NCBI RefSeq assembly: GCF_002090175.1
Contig: NZ_BBRN01000004.1
Location: 1 to 64,000 of the forward strand
DNA length: 64,000 nucleotides
DNA from: Demequina sp. NBRC 110057
Lineage (GTDB): Bacteria; Actinomycetota; Actinomycetes; Actinomycetales; Demequinaceae
Reading direction: 5' to 3'
Shown piece by piece: positions 1 to 9,366 of the stretch. Position 1 is the first letter of the stretch. Each line of letters opens with the position of its first letter. The notes under the pieces were generated by a model that was not told where the DNA came from, searched no databases, and saw nothing but the letters and a program-made list of their open reading frames with translations. Both the position numbers and the translations under genes were made by a program.

Positions 1-8
1 CATTTAAG

Positions 9-40
9 CGAAGGCCCCCACCACACGGTGGGGGCCTTCG
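9..40. terminator. Hairpin, probable terminator of a gene outside the window
   Basis: A perfect 14-bp inverted repeat, CGAAGGCCCCCACC and its complement, has a 4-nt loop. No long T-run follows on the plus strand. It lies just before the first gene and probably ends a transcript from the left. Confidence 0.6.
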
Positions 41-94
41 CGCATTCCCCACCCGTCACACGCCGATGCCCGTGCGGCTCGTGGACGCCCGCAC

Positions 95-100
95 TAGGGT
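95..100 (+). promoter_or_regulatory. -10 box TAGGGT for a leaderless transcript
   Basis: TAGGGT ends 7 nt before the ATG at 108 and no Shine-Dalgarno sequence lies between. This spacing recurs in the window and supports 108 as the start of the acetyltransferase. Confidence 0.45.
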
Positions 101-107
101 GGTTCGC

Positions 108-668
108 ATGGCTGAACGCATCCGCACAGTGGCGCCAGACGACACCAGCCGGCTCGCCGAGATCGGTCAATTGACGGCTCTGGCATATCTGGCTGATGGC
201 TTGGTGGACCAGGCGCACCCGTACATTCCTCAACTTAGGGACGCCCGGACCCGCGCCCAGGAGGCTGAGCTGCTCGTCATGGCCGACGGGGAGAAGGGCG
301 ACGGCACGATCGTGGGCACCATCACGCTCGTGGGCCCCGGGTCGCCCCTTGTCGAGGTCGCCCAGGGGGACGAGTTTGAGTTGCGGATGCTCGCGGTGTC
401 GCCGCTCGAGCGCGGCCGCGGCATCGGCGCGACGCTGACGCGGGCCGCCCTGGACATGGCGGTCGAGCGCGGCGCTGGCCGGGTGGTGCTGTCGACGATG
501 GACTCGATGCACACGGCTCACCGCCTGTACGAGCGCATGGGGTTTCAGCGCCGGGAGGACCTTGACTGGGTGGTGGTCGACAACCGTGACGGCACCACGA
601 CGCGGGTCACTGCGGGCGACGCGCCCCCCGGGTCCGTGCGGCTGCTCGGCTACGACTGGACTCCCTAG
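108..668 (+). CDS. GNAT-family N-acetyltransferase
   Basis: This is a 186-residue single-domain protein of the GCN5-related acetyltransferase fold, which moves an acetyl group from acetyl-CoA to an amine; the substrate cannot be read from sequence. The acetyl-CoA binding motif A is visible as LAVSPLERGRGIGATLTRAA (Q/RxxGxG/A type), followed by the usual C-terminal stretch with STMDSMHTAHRLYERMGFQ. An in-frame ATG at 66 would add 14 residues, but the ATG at 108 starts directly before the family core and sits 7 nt after a TAGGGT box, so I chose it. It is followed by gatC after about 56 nt and is probably a separate unit. Confidence 0.85.
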   Translation: MAERIRTVAPDDTSRLAEIGQLTALAYLADGLVDQAHPYIPQLRDARTRAQEAELLVMADGEKGDGTIVGTITLVGPGSPLVEVAQGDEFELRMLAVSPLERGRGIGATLTRAALDMAVERGAGRVVLSTMDSMHTAHRLYERMGFQRREDLDWVVVDNRDGTTTRVTAGDAPPGSVRLLGYDWTP

Positions 669-711
669 GCGCGGCGAGAAGACGGACACCTTGCCGCGCT
701 TCATGCGCCAC

Positions 712-717
712 TAGACT
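712..717 (+). promoter_or_regulatory. -10 box TAGACT, leaderless promoter of gatCAB
   Basis: TAGACT ends 7 nt before the ATG at 725 without a ribosome binding site. The same hexamer at the same distance precedes ilvD. It favours the ATG at 725 over the in-frame GTG at 719. Confidence 0.5.
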
Positions 718-724
718 CGTGCCC

Positions 725-1024
725 ATGTCTTCCCTCGAACGCTCCGACGTGGAGCGCCTCGCGGCGCTCGCACGCATCGATATGTCCGACGGGGATCTGG
801 ACCGCTTGTCCGGCCAGCTGGCCGTGATCGTTGACGCGGTCGCCAAGGTGGCCGAGGTCGCCGGCGAGGACGTCCCCGCGACGAGCCACCCGATCCCCCT
901 GTCCAACGTGCACCGTCCCGATGCGGTACGGCCGTCGCTGGCCCAGGACGCCGCTCTCGCAGCCGCGCCCGAGGCCGAGGAGGGCCGCTTCCGCGTGCCC
1001 CAGATCCTGGGGGAGGACGCATGA
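725..1024 (+). CDS. gatC: Asp-tRNA(Asn)/Glu-tRNA(Gln) amidotransferase subunit C
   Basis: A 99-residue GatC, the small subunit that stabilises the GatA-GatB amidotransferase, which turns Glu-tRNA(Gln) and Asp-tRNA(Asn) into the correctly charged tRNAs in organisms lacking GlnRS or AsnRS. The family N-terminus is clear ([20 protein letters not shown]), as is the C-terminal [20 protein letters not shown] region that wraps around GatA. Its stop overlaps the gatA start as ATGA, so the genes are translationally coupled. The start at 725 rests on the TAGACT box and on the family length; GTG 719 is possible. Confidence 0.93.
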   Translation: MSSLERSDVERLAALARIDMSDGDLDRLSGQLAVIVDAVAKVAEVAGEDVPATSHPIPLSNVHRPDAVRPSLAQDAALAAAPEAEEGRFRVPQILGEDA

Positions 1025-2529
1025 CCGACTGGACCCGTGCATCGGCCGCCGACATGGCCGCCGCGATGCAGCGCGGCGAGGTGAGTTCCGTCGAGCTCAC
1101 CCAGGCGCACCTCGATCGGATTGCGGGAGTGGACGGCGACGTTCACGCCTTCCTTCACATCGACGCCGAGGGAGCCCTGGCGACGGCCCGCGCCGTCGAC
1201 GAGGCCCGCGCGAACGGGGAAGACCTTCCCGCGCTCGCCGGTGTGCCCATCGCGGTGAAGGACGTCCTCGTCACCGAGGGCCTGCCCACGACGGCCGGCT
1301 CGCGCATCCTCGAAGGCTGGATCCCGCCCTACGACGGCACCGTCACGCGCAAGCTGCGCGAGGCTCGCATGCCGATCCTCGGCAAGACCAATATGGACGA
1401 GTTCGCCATGGGGTCCTCCACGGAGCACTCCGGCTATGGCGCCACCCACAACCCGTGGGACCTCGACCGCATCCCCGGTGGTTCCGGCGGTGGCTCGGCC
1501 GCGGCGCTGGCCGCCTTCGAGGCGCCCCTCGCCATCGGCTCCGACACGGGCGGCTCGATCCGTCAGCCCGCGTCGGTCACCGCGACAGTGGGTGTGAAGC
1601 CCACGTACGGCGGCGTCTCGCGCTACGGCGCTATCGCTCTCGCCTCGTCGCTCGACCAGCTCGGCCCGTGCGCCCGCACCGTCCTCGACACCGCCCTGCT
1701 TCACGAGGTCATGGGCGGCCACGACGACATGGACGCCACAAGCCTCGACGAGCCCGTCCCCGCGGTGGTCGACGCCGCGCGTGACGGCGCGCGCCGCGAC
1801 CTCAGCGGGGTGCGCGTCGGCGTCATCAAGGAGCTCTCGGGCGCCGAGGGCGGCTTCCAGGACGGCGTGAAGCAGCGCTTCGACGAGGCGCTCGAGCACC
1901 TGCGTGCCATGGGCGCCGAGATCGTCGAGGTGTCCTGCCCGTCCTTCGAGTACGCGCTCGCCGCCTACTACGTGATCCTCCCCTCGGAGGCCTCGAGCAA
2001 CCTCGCCAAGTTCGACTCCGTGCGTTTCGGCATGCGTGTCGAGAAGGGCAACGTGGAACGCACGATGGCCGCCACCCGCGCCGAGGGCTTCGGCGACGAG
2101 GTCAAGCGACGCATCATCCTTGGCACCTACGCCCTGAGCGCCGGCTACTACGACGCGTACTACGGCTCGGCACAGAAGGTGCGCACGCTCGTGCAGCGCG
2201 ACTTCGACGCGGCCTTCGCCGAGGTCGACGTGTTGGTGAGCCCCACCACGCCCACCACGCCGTTCAAGCTGGGCGAGCGCGTCGACGACCCGATGGCGAT
2301 GTACCTCAACGACATCGCGACCATCCCCGCCAACCTCGCCGGCATTCCCGGCATGTCGCTGCCCGCGGGCACGGCGCCGGAGGACGGACTGCCCGTGGGC
2401 TTCCAGATCCTGGCCCCCGCGCGCGAGGACGCCCGCCTGTACCGGGTGGGTGCGGCGCTCGAGGCTGCGCTGGTGGACGAGTGGGGCGGCGCGCTCACCG
2501 CGCAGGCCCCCGAGCTGGAGGTGAAGTGA
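1021..2529 (+). CDS. gatA: Asp-tRNA(Asn)/Glu-tRNA(Gln) amidotransferase subunit A
   Basis: A 502-residue glutaminase subunit of the amidase-signature family. It releases ammonia from glutamine and channels it to GatB. The Ser-cisSer-Lys triad is complete: Lys80 in GVPIAVKD, cis-Ser155 in the Gly/Ser-rich [13 protein letters not shown] segment, and nucleophile Ser179 in [13 protein letters not shown]. The length is normal for GatA. It overlaps gatC by 4 nt and gatB by 1 nt (TGATG), so gatCAB is one operon. Confidence 0.97.
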   Translation: MTDWTRASAADMAAAMQRGEVSSVELTQAHLDRIAGVDGDVHAFLHIDAEGALATARAVDEARANGEDLPALAGVPIAVKDVLVTEGLPTTAGSRILEGWIPPYDGTVTRKLREARMPILGKTNMDEFAMGSSTEHSGYGATHNPWDLDRIPGGSGGGSAAALAAFEAPLAIGSDTGGSIRQPASVTATVGVKPTYGGVSRYGAIALASSLDQLGPCARTVLDTALLHEVMGGHDDMDATSLDEPVPAVVDAARDGARRDLSGVRVGVIKELSGAEGGFQDGVKQRFDEALEHLRAMGAEIVEVSCPSFEYALAAYYVILPSEASSNLAKFDSVRFGMRVEKGNVERTMAATRAEGFGDEVKRRIILGTYALSAGYYDAYYGSAQKVRTLVQRDFDAAFAEVDVLVSPTTPTTPFKLGERVDDPMAMYLNDIATIPANLAGIPGMSLPAGTAPEDGLPVGFQILAPAREDARLYRVGAALEAALVDEWGGALTAQAPELEVK

Positions 2530-4046
2530 TGGCTGGCCTGACGTACGAGAAGGCTCTCGAGCAGTTCGATCCGGTCTTCGGTATTGAGGTCCACGTCGAG
2601 CTCAACACTGCGACCAAGATGTTCTGTGGCTGCGCCAACCAGTTCGGCGCCGAGCCCAACACGCAGGTGTGCCCGGTGTGCCTGGGGCTCCCCGGTTCGA
2701 TGCCGGTGGTGAACGAGAAGGCCGTCGAGTCGGCGATCCGTCTGGGGCTGTCGCTGGGTTGCTCCATTCGCGACTCGAGCCGCTTCGCGCGCAAGAACTA
2801 CTTCTACCCGGACGTGTCGAAGAACTACCAGATCTCGCAGTACGACGAGCCGACCTGCTTCGAGGGCTCCCTCGACGTGGTGCTCGACGACGGTGAGGTC
2901 GTCACGGTGGGGATCGAGCGCGCGCACATGGAGGAGGACGCCGGCAAGAACACCCACGTGGGTGGCACCGGCGGCATCCAGGGTGCCTCGCACTCGCTGG
3001 TCGACTACAACCGTGGCGGCGTGCCGCTCGTGGAGATTGTCACCCACCCCATCCAGGGCACGGGTGAGCGCGTGGCCGAGGTCGCGCGTGCGTACGTGGC
3101 GACCATTCGCGACATCGTGAAGGCGCTCGACATCTCGGACGGTCGCATGGAGCAGGGCTCCGTGCGTGCCGACGTGAACCTGTCCCTGCGGCCCAAGGCC
3201 GCCGCTGGCGAGGACCAGGCCGCGGTGCCGTTCGGCAAGCGCTCCGAGACGAAGAACGTCAACTCGCTCCGCGCCATCGAGCGTGCGATCCACCACGAGG
3301 TGGTGCGCCAGGCCGAGCTGCTGCTCGCGGGCGAGCCCGTGGTGCAGGAGACCCGCCACTGGCACGAGGACACGGGGTCGACCACTCCCGGCCGCTCGAA
3401 GGAGCAGGCCGAGGACTACCGGTACTTCCCGGAGCCCGACCTCCTGCCCGTCGAGCCCAGCCGCGACTGGGTGGAGGAGCTGCGGGGCACCATCCCCGAG
3501 CACCCCGCCAAGATGCGCGCGCGCCTCAAGGACGCGTGGGGCTTCTCGGACACCGACATGCGCGACGCGATCAACGCCGACGCCCTCGACCTCATCGCCG
3601 CGAGCGTTGAGGCCGGTGCCAAGCCGCAGGCGGCGCGTAAGTGGTGGATGGGTGAGCTCGCTCGCACGGCGAACGACCGTGGCGTCACGCTGCGCGACCT
3701 CGCTGTCACCCCGGCGCACATCGCCGAGCTCCAGTCGCTCATCGACGAGGGCAAGATCAACGACAAGCTCGCGCGTCAGGCCCTTGAGGGTGTGCTCGCG
3801 GGCGAGGGATCGCCGTCCGAGGTGGTGTCGAGCCGTGGGCTCGAGGTCGTCTCCGACGACTCCGCGCTCGAGGCCGCCGTCGACGAGGCGCTTGCCTCCC
3901 AGCCCGACGTCCTTGCCAAGATCCAGGATGGCAAGGTGCAGGCCGCCGGCGCGATCGTCGGCGCGGTCATGAAGGCCACCCGTGGCCAGGCCGATGCCGG
4001 ACGCGTGCGGGAGATCATCCTCCAGCGCGCGGGCGTCGAGGGCTAG
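2529..4046 (+). CDS. gatB: Asp-tRNA(Asn)/Glu-tRNA(Gln) amidotransferase subunit B
   Basis: A 505-residue GatB, the kinase/transamidase subunit that activates the misacylated amino acid with ATP and amidates it. The N-terminal [19 protein letters not shown] signature is present, with four zinc-binding cysteines (Cys33, Cys35, Cys48, Cys51). The C-terminal roughly 150 residues form the YqeY-like tRNA-binding tail ending in [13 protein letters not shown]. The start ATG at 2529 overlaps the gatA stop; an upstream in-frame extension inside gatA is unnecessary. One copy of the 9-mer GGCCGATGC lies near the 3' end at 3989. Confidence 0.97.
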   Translation: MAGLTYEKALEQFDPVFGIEVHVELNTATKMFCGCANQFGAEPNTQVCPVCLGLPGSMPVVNEKAVESAIRLGLSLGCSIRDSSRFARKNYFYPDVSKNYQISQYDEPTCFEGSLDVVLDDGEVVTVGIERAHMEEDAGKNTHVGGTGGIQGASHSLVDYNRGGVPLVEIVTHPIQGTGERVAEVARAYVATIRDIVKALDISDGRMEQGSVRADVNLSLRPKAAAGEDQAAVPFGKRSETKNVNSLRAIERAIHHEVVRQAELLLAGEPVVQETRHWHEDTGSTTPGRSKEQAEDYRYFPEPDLLPVEPSRDWVEELRGTIPEHPAKMRARLKDAWGFSDTDMRDAINADALDLIAASVEAGAKPQAARKWWMGELARTANDRGVTLRDLAVTPAHIAELQSLIDEGKINDKLARQALEGVLAGEGSPSEVVSSRGLEVVSDDSALEAAVDEALASQPDVLAKIQDGKVQAAGAIVGAVMKATRGQADAGRVREIILQRAGVEG

Positions 4047-4054
4047 GAGCAGTA

Positions 4055-4152
4055 CCGCTCAACACACGGCAGTGACGCACGAGGCCGGTGTGACCGGTGG
4101 GACATCCCACCAGTCACACCGGCCTCACGCTTTTCACCCGTGTGTTGAGCGG
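4055..4152. terminator. Nested inverted repeats between convergent genes
   Basis: The inner stem pairs 4081-4102 with 4105-4126 (21 of 22 bp, 2-nt loop) and is followed by ACGCTTTTC. It is enclosed by a second perfect 15-bp repeat, CCGCTCAACACACGG at 4055-4069 with its complement at 4138-4152. It lies between the 3' ends of gatB and the minus-strand peptidase and probably ends transcription from both sides. Confidence 0.8.
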
Positions 4153-4172
4153 CACACGGCCGGGCGCTCCCG

Positions 4173-5525
4173 CTAGCTGCTGGCGCGTGCCGCGAGCTTC
4201 TCGAGCAGCAGCGCCTGGGCGACGATCATCCGCTCGATCTCGGCGGGGTCCACGCTCTCGTCGGATGCGTGAATGCGCGACAGCGCCGTGTCCTCCGGAC
4301 CCCACAGCGCGAACTCGGCCTGCGGCGCGACCGAGTGAAGGGTCTGCAGCAGCGGGATCGACCCGCCCGAGCCGGACTCGCCGGCGGCCGTGCCGAAGGC
4401 CTCCGTCATCGCCTCGCGGGCCGCGGCGTACCCGGGGCCGTCCGTCGCTGCCAGGAACGGGGGAGCGGCCTTGATGCGTTGCACCTCCACCTGGGCGCCC
4501 CACGGCGCGTGCGTCTCGAGGTGGGTCACGAGCGCGTCGAGCTCCGCCTCGGGGTTCGAGCCGGGCACGATGCGCATGGAGATCTTGGCGCTCGCGGCGG
4601 GCAGGATGACGTTCGAGGAGTCGGCGATCGAGGTGGTGTCGATGCCGATCGCGTTGATGGACGGCTTTGCCCAGAGGCGATCGCCGATGCTTCCCGTGCC
4701 CAGGAGGGACACTCCCGGCAGGAGCTCGGCGCCCGCGAGGAAGTCCTCCTCGGTCATGTCCTCGCCCTCCCACGGGCCGCCGGTCACGCCCTCGATGGCG
4801 ACATCGCCGGCCTCATCCACGAGGGAGGAAAGCAGGCGTGCGAGCGCCATCATCGCATCGGGCGTGGGGCCGCCGTAGACACCCGAGTGGAGCGGGTGGT
4901 CGATCGTGCGCACCGTCACGGTGCAGGAGACGTCGCCGCGCAGCGCGGTGGTGAGGACGGGCTCGCCCACGCGCAGGTTGCCCATGTCGGCGATGACGAA
5001 CATGTCGCACTGGAACAGCTCGGGGTGCGCCTCGACGAACTCCTCGAGGTTGCTTTCCGTCTCCTCCATGCCCTCGACGATGATGCGCACGGTGCACGGC
5101 GGCTTGCCGTCGAAGGCGCGCAGGGTGGCGATGAGGCTGACGAGCCCCGACTTGTCGTCGGCGGCACCGCGCCCGTAGATCCGGCCGTCCTCCTTGGTGG
5201 TGGGCGTCCACGGATCCGTGGTCCAGCCCTGCGACGCGTGGGCGGGCTGCACGTCGTAATGGGCGTACAGGACGACGGTCGGCGATCCCTCGGGGCCCTT
5301 GAGCTCGCCGTAGATGGGCGGGTAGCCGTGGGGAACTTCGGCGAGGTGCGCGTCGACGATTCCCGCGTCGCGGATCAGCTCGAGCGTGCGCTCGGCCATG
5401 CGGTGGACCGGCTCCTCGGGGTACCCGGGGAAGGCGATCGACGGGATCGCGACGAGCTCCTCGAGGTCGGCGACGACGCGGGGCATGAGGGAGCGGACCT
5501 TGGCTTCAATCTGGTCGATGGTCAT
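4173..5525 (-). CDS. M20-family dipeptidase / metallopeptidase
   Basis: A 450-residue M20 zinc peptidase, closest in layout to bacterial dipeptidases of the carnosinase-like group. Metal-binding segments appear in order: VVLYAHYDVQPA (first His and Asp), GRGAADDKSG (bridging Asp), and EGMEETES (catalytic and metal Glu; the common form is EGEEEIGS). A dimerisation domain follows, with the HSGVYGG loop. No signal peptide is seen, so it is cytoplasmic. The gene starts 48 nt after the dicarboxylate carrier on the same strand, so the two may be cotranscribed. The exact peptide substrate is unknown. Confidence 0.88.
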   Translation of the reverse strand: MTIDQIEAKVRSLMPRVVADLEELVAIPSIAFPGYPEEPVHRMAERTLELIRDAGIVDAHLAEVPHGYPPIYGELKGPEGSPTVVLYAHYDVQPAHASQGWTTDPWTPTTKEDGRIYGRGAADDKSGLVSLIATLRAFDGKPPCTVRIIVEGMEETESNLEEFVEAHPELFQCDMFVIADMGNLRVGEPVLTTALRGDVSCTVTVRTIDHPLHSGVYGGPTPDAMMALARLLSSLVDEAGDVAIEGVTGGPWEGEDMTEEDFLAGAELLPGVSLLGTGSIGDRLWAKPSINAIGIDTTSIADSSNVILPAASAKISMRIVPGSNPEAELDALVTHLETHAPWGAQVEVQRIKAAPPFLAATDGPGYAAAREAMTEAFGTAAGESGSGGSIPLLQTLHSVAPQAEFALWGPEDTALSRIHASDESVDPAEIERMIVAQALLLEKLAARASS

Positions 5526-5573
5526 GACAGCCAGTCTGGCACCGGACGGCGGTGCGGGGCGTCCCCTCCAGGC

Positions 5574-6974
5574 TCAGAACAGCGCGCCGATGACCGCGCC
5601 CGCCGCGATGGTGGTCACGGACAGGATCAGCATGGGCACAAAGAAGCTGTGGTCGATCAGCCTGGTGCCGAGCTTGGTGGTCCCCGTGAGGTCGAAATTC
5701 GCCGCCGCGATCTGAGGGCCGTTGGCGGGGAGCGTGTAGATGCCGCCCAGGGCCCCCGCCCACATGCCAGTCACGACGCCCGCGGGAAGCCCCGCCGCGA
5801 GGCCGATCGGCACGATGGTCCTCGTCGCCGTGGACTGGCTCGTCGTCATGGCCGCGACGAGGAAGACAGCGACCGCGAACAGGAAGCGCCAGTCGGTGAC
5901 CCAGGCGCCGACCGTCGACACGATGTAGTCCTCGTGAGCGGCGATGAAGGTCGCGGTGAGCCACGCGATTCCGAACAGCGCGATCGCGGAGATCATGCCG
6001 GCCTTGAACACCGACTGGCTGGGCACGTCTCCCACCTTCGGCCGGCCGACGGCGATGATCACGGCGCCGACGACAAACATCACGAGGATGATCGTTGTGG
6101 TCATGTCCACCTGCGTGGTGGTGCCGTCGACGGTGTACGACGGCCGCAGGCCGGGGAACAGGCCCAACGCCACGATGGCGAACACGCCGGCAAGGAACGT
6201 GAGGGCCGAGTTGCGGCCGCGGGTCGTGTACGTGAGGGCGGCCGATGCTGGCGCGGGCGCCGCTGTGGCGGCGCCGTCCGTGAGGGAAGCGTCCGTACGG
6301 GAGGCGGCCGAGGCATCGGCCGTGGGGGAGGCGAGGCGGCCGTCGGCGAGGCGAGCCTGCACGTCGGGGTCGTCGACCAGTTCGCGCCCCATGCGGTTGA
6401 CGACGATGGAGGTGACGACAATGCCGATGACGCAGGCGGGGAACGTGATGAGCAGGATCTGGCCGAGACCGAGGTTGTACGGCGCGACGTCGGTGAGGGT
6501 GAGCATGGCCGCCATCGCCGCGGAGACGGGGGACGCGGCGAGCGCGATGCCGGACTGCACGACGGTGACGGTGAGGGGCCGCGACGGGCGGATCCCGTTG
6601 CGGTACGAGACGTCGTAGATGACGGGAAGCAGGGGATAGACGATGTTGCCCGTTCCCGCGCCGGCGCAGAACAGGAACGCGGTGAGCGGCGCGATGAGGG
6701 TGATCTGGCGCGGCCTGCGCTCGATGACCCGCGCGGCCATGGCGACCATCCAGTCGATGCCTCCCGCCGCCTGCATGAGGGCCGCCGCGGTGACCACGCC
6801 GAGGACGATCGCGATCGCCGCGGCGGGCGGGTCGCCCGGGGCCTCGCCGAAGACGAAGATCAATACGAAGGTGCCGACCCCGCCCCAGACGCCCACGCCC
6901 ACGCCGCTCGCCCGGGTTCCCAGCACGATGGCGCCCAACACGACAAGGGCCTCGAGCACGAAGTTGAGCGTCAC
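5574..6974 (-). CDS. DcuA/DcuB-family C4-dicarboxylate transporter
   Basis: A 466-residue, strongly hydrophobic membrane protein. Family signs are the N-terminal MTLNFVLEALVVLGAIVLG helix, FLFCAGAGTGNIVYPLLPVI, and QSGIALAASPVSAAMAAML. Dcu carriers exchange or take up fumarate, malate, aspartate or succinate, mainly under low oxygen. The middle holds a hydrophilic Ala/Ser/Thr-rich linker of about 45 residues that varies between relatives; it contains two inverted copies of the 9-mer GGCCGATGC (6240 and 6313). Direction and exact substrate cannot be told from sequence. Confidence 0.85.
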   Translation of the reverse strand: MTLNFVLEALVVLGAIVLGTRASGVGVGVWGGVGTFVLIFVFGEAPGDPPAAAIAIVLGVVTAAALMQAAGGIDWMVAMAARVIERRPRQITLIAPLTAFLFCAGAGTGNIVYPLLPVIYDVSYRNGIRPSRPLTVTVVQSGIALAASPVSAAMAAMLTLTDVAPYNLGLGQILLITFPACVIGIVVTSIVVNRMGRELVDDPDVQARLADGRLASPTADASAASRTDASLTDGAATAAPAPASAALTYTTRGRNSALTFLAGVFAIVALGLFPGLRPSYTVDGTTTQVDMTTTIILVMFVVGAVIIAVGRPKVGDVPSQSVFKAGMISAIALFGIAWLTATFIAAHEDYIVSTVGAWVTDWRFLFAVAVFLVAAMTTSQSTATRTIVPIGLAAGLPAGVVTGMWAGALGGIYTLPANGPQIAAANFDLTGTTKLGTRLIDHSFFVPMLILSVTTIAAGAVIGALF

Positions 6975-7050
6975 CGTCCCACCCCCTCGGGGCCGCCGTC
7001 GGCCCCCTACGAGCGACGATAGTCGCCCGGGAGGGCCGACGGCGGGTGGG

Positions 7051-9366
7051 CTACCCCGCGGAGGGGGGAGTGGCCTCCTCGATCGAGACGGCGGTTCGCC
7101 GAGGGTCTGCGGTCGTCACGCGGTGGACTCCACCGACCAGGGTCGTCTCGGTCGTGGCGAGGCGCGTTGCCGAGGTGCCGGTCCACAGGTCGAACTCGCC
7201 GGGTTCGACGATGCGGTCCAGGTCGCGACCGGAGAACGCGAGGCGAGCGGCGGGAATGGAGAGCGTCACCCTTCGCGACTGGCCCGGCGCGAGGCGAACG
7301 CGAGCGAAGCCGACGAGCTGCGCCACGGGTCGCGTCACGGAGGCGATGCGGTCGTGCGCGTACACCTGCACCACCTCGTCGCCCTCGCGCTCGCCGGTGT
7401 TCGTGACGGTCACGGCGGCGGTGATGACTCCGTCGGTCTGCGTTTCCGCCTCGACATCGAGGTCGTGGTGGGCGAACGTCGTGTACGACAGCCCGTGTCC
7501 GAACTCGAGCGGACCGGCGGGGTCGAGATTGGAGACCTCGGAGGCCCCGCCCAGGTGGGGGTGCAGGTAGCCGTAGGGCTGGGATCCGGTCGACCGGGGC
7601 ACCGAGACAGGGAGCCGGCCGGAGGGGTTGACCCGCCCGGACAGGACACCGGCGACGGCGCCCGCGCCCTCCTCGCCCGGGAAGAAGGCCTGGACCACCG
7701 CGCCACACCGCTCAAGCGCCCAGCCGATGGCGTACGGCCGGCCGGTCAGGAGCACGAGGACGACGGGCGTACCCGTGGCAAGGACGGCGTCGACGAGATC
7801 GCGTTGGACGCCGGGTAGCTCGAGGTCGTCGCGATCGCAGCCCTCGCCGGACGTGCCGCGGCCGAAGAGGCCCGCATGGTCACCGACGACCACGACGGCG
7901 ACGTCGGCGCTCGCGGCAGTGGCGGCCGCCGCGTCGATTCCCGAGCGATCGTCGTCGTCGACGGCGCAGCCGCGCGCGTAGGTGATCCGGCCGATGCCCT
8001 CCTCCGTCAGCGCCTCGCGCACTGTCGGAGCGGCGAACCCGCGCTCGACTCCGGGGCGCTGCGCGAGCACATGATTGACGAACGAGTAACACCCGAACAG
8101 TGCCTCGGCGCGATCGGCGTTGGGGCCGACGACGGCGATGGAACGACCGTCGCCGTGACCGCCACCCGACGCGAGCGGCAGGATGCCGTCGTTGTGAAGG
8201 AGCACCACCGACTCCTCCGCGAGACGCCGGGCGGCGGCACGATGGGCGGGGGAGTCGAGGTCGACTCCCGTGGGAGCGGGACCGGAGAAGTCCTGGTCGA
8301 GCAGGCCGAGCCTGGCCTTCTGCGCCAGGACCCGCTCGGCGGCGCGGTCCACGAGGGCGACGTCGACGTCGCCGGCCTCGATGGCCGACCGCAGCGGCGC
8401 AAGGTAGGCGTCGCCTGTGGGGAGCTCGACGTCGATGCCGGCGGCGAGAGCCTGGTGGGCAGCATCGGCGTGATCGGCCGCCACGTGGTGAAGGAGGTGA
8501 AGGAACGCGACGCCGAAGTAGTCAGCGACCACGGTGCCGTCGAACCCCCACGTGTCGCGCAGCAAGCCCGTGAGCAGGGTGGGGTCGGTGGCGACGGGGA
8601 GCCCGTCGATCTCGGTGTAGGCGTGCATGACGGAGCGGGCCCCGCCGTCCAAGACCGCCATCTCAAACGGGGGCAGCATGACGTCCGCGAGGGTGCGCGG
8701 TCCCATCGCGACCGGCCCGAAATTGCGCCCGCCCTGCGATGCCGAATACCCCACGAAGTGCTTCAGGGTGGCGTCGACTCCGGCGGACTGGAGGCCCCGC
8801 ACGTACGCGGTCCCCACCTCACCGACGAGGTAAGGATCCTCGCCGATGCACTCCTCGGTGCGGCCCCACCGCGGGTCGCGCACCACGTCGAGCACGGGGG
8901 CGAGTCCCTGGTGGATGCCCAGCTCCCGCATCGTCTCGCCGACGAGTGCCGCGGCCTCCTCGACCAACGCCGGGTCCCATGCCGCGCCCCACGCGAGAGG
9001 GGTGGGCAAGGTCGCGGCCTTCCACGCATTGAGGCCGGTGAGGCATTCCTCGTGAACGATGGCGGGGATGCCCAAGCGCGTCTCGTTGACGAGGAAACGC
9101 TGGCGCTCCCAGAGCCACTGCGCGCGAGCGTCCGCCTCGACGGGGTTCGTGCCATAGGCGCGCGTGATGTGGCCAAGGCCGTGCCGCATCGCATCGGCCA
9201 AGGGGCCGGTGTGCTGCAGTTCGCCCTGGAGGGGAGCGACGGCGTCGCCCTCCTCGCCCTCCCAGAATCCGACGATCTGCGCGAGCTTCTCGTCGAGCGT
9301 CATCCGGGCGACGAGGCTACGGGCCCTCGCGACGGCATCGGCCGTCTGCTCGGTCATCGCGGTCAT
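7051..9366 (-). CDS. Glycoside hydrolase family 3 beta-glycosidase
   Basis: A 771-residue GH3 enzyme that removes terminal beta-linked sugars (beta-glucosidase or beta-xylosidase type). The N-terminal TIM-barrel domain carries the nucleophile Asp282 in GTVVADYFGV; the alpha/beta sandwich domain follows, then a C-terminal fibronectin-III-like domain. No signal peptide is seen, so it should act on imported oligosaccharides. The ATG at 9366 overlaps the stop of the permease gene (ATGA), which is why I reject the longer frame starting at 9645. It is the last gene of a binding protein-permease-permease-hydrolase operon facing a LacI regulator. Confidence 0.93.
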   Translation of the reverse strand: MTAMTEQTADAVARARSLVARMTLDEKLAQIVGFWEGEEGDAVAPLQGELQHTGPLADAMRHGLGHITRAYGTNPVEADARAQWLWERQRFLVNETRLGIPAIVHEECLTGLNAWKAATLPTPLAWGAAWDPALVEEAAALVGETMRELGIHQGLAPVLDVVRDPRWGRTEECIGEDPYLVGEVGTAYVRGLQSAGVDATLKHFVGYSASQGGRNFGPVAMGPRTLADVMLPPFEMAVLDGGARSVMHAYTEIDGLPVATDPTLLTGLLRDTWGFDGTVVADYFGVAFLHLLHHVAADHADAAHQALAAGIDVELPTGDAYLAPLRSAIEAGDVDVALVDRAAERVLAQKARLGLLDQDFSGPAPTGVDLDSPAHRAAARRLAEESVVLLHNDGILPLASGGGHGDGRSIAVVGPNADRAEALFGCYSFVNHVLAQRPGVERGFAAPTVREALTEEGIGRITYARGCAVDDDDRSGIDAAAATAASADVAVVVVGDHAGLFGRGTSGEGCDRDDLELPGVQRDLVDAVLATGTPVVLVLLTGRPYAIGWALERCGAVVQAFFPGEEGAGAVAGVLSGRVNPSGRLPVSVPRSTGSQPYGYLHPHLGGASEVSNLDPAGPLEFGHGLSYTTFAHHDLDVEAETQTDGVITAAVTVTNTGEREGDEVVQVYAHDRIASVTRPVAQLVGFARVRLAPGQSRRVTLSIPAARLAFSGRDLDRIVEPGEFDLWTGTSATRLATTETTLVGGVHRVTTADPRRTAVSIEEATPPSAG

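Noticed and set aside
4269-7022. A 917-codon plus-strand open frame opposite the peptidase and Dcu genes
   Set aside because: It is the antisense shadow of two clear minus-strand genes. Its composition is Arg/Gly/Asp/His-rich without any domain, a common result of high GC.
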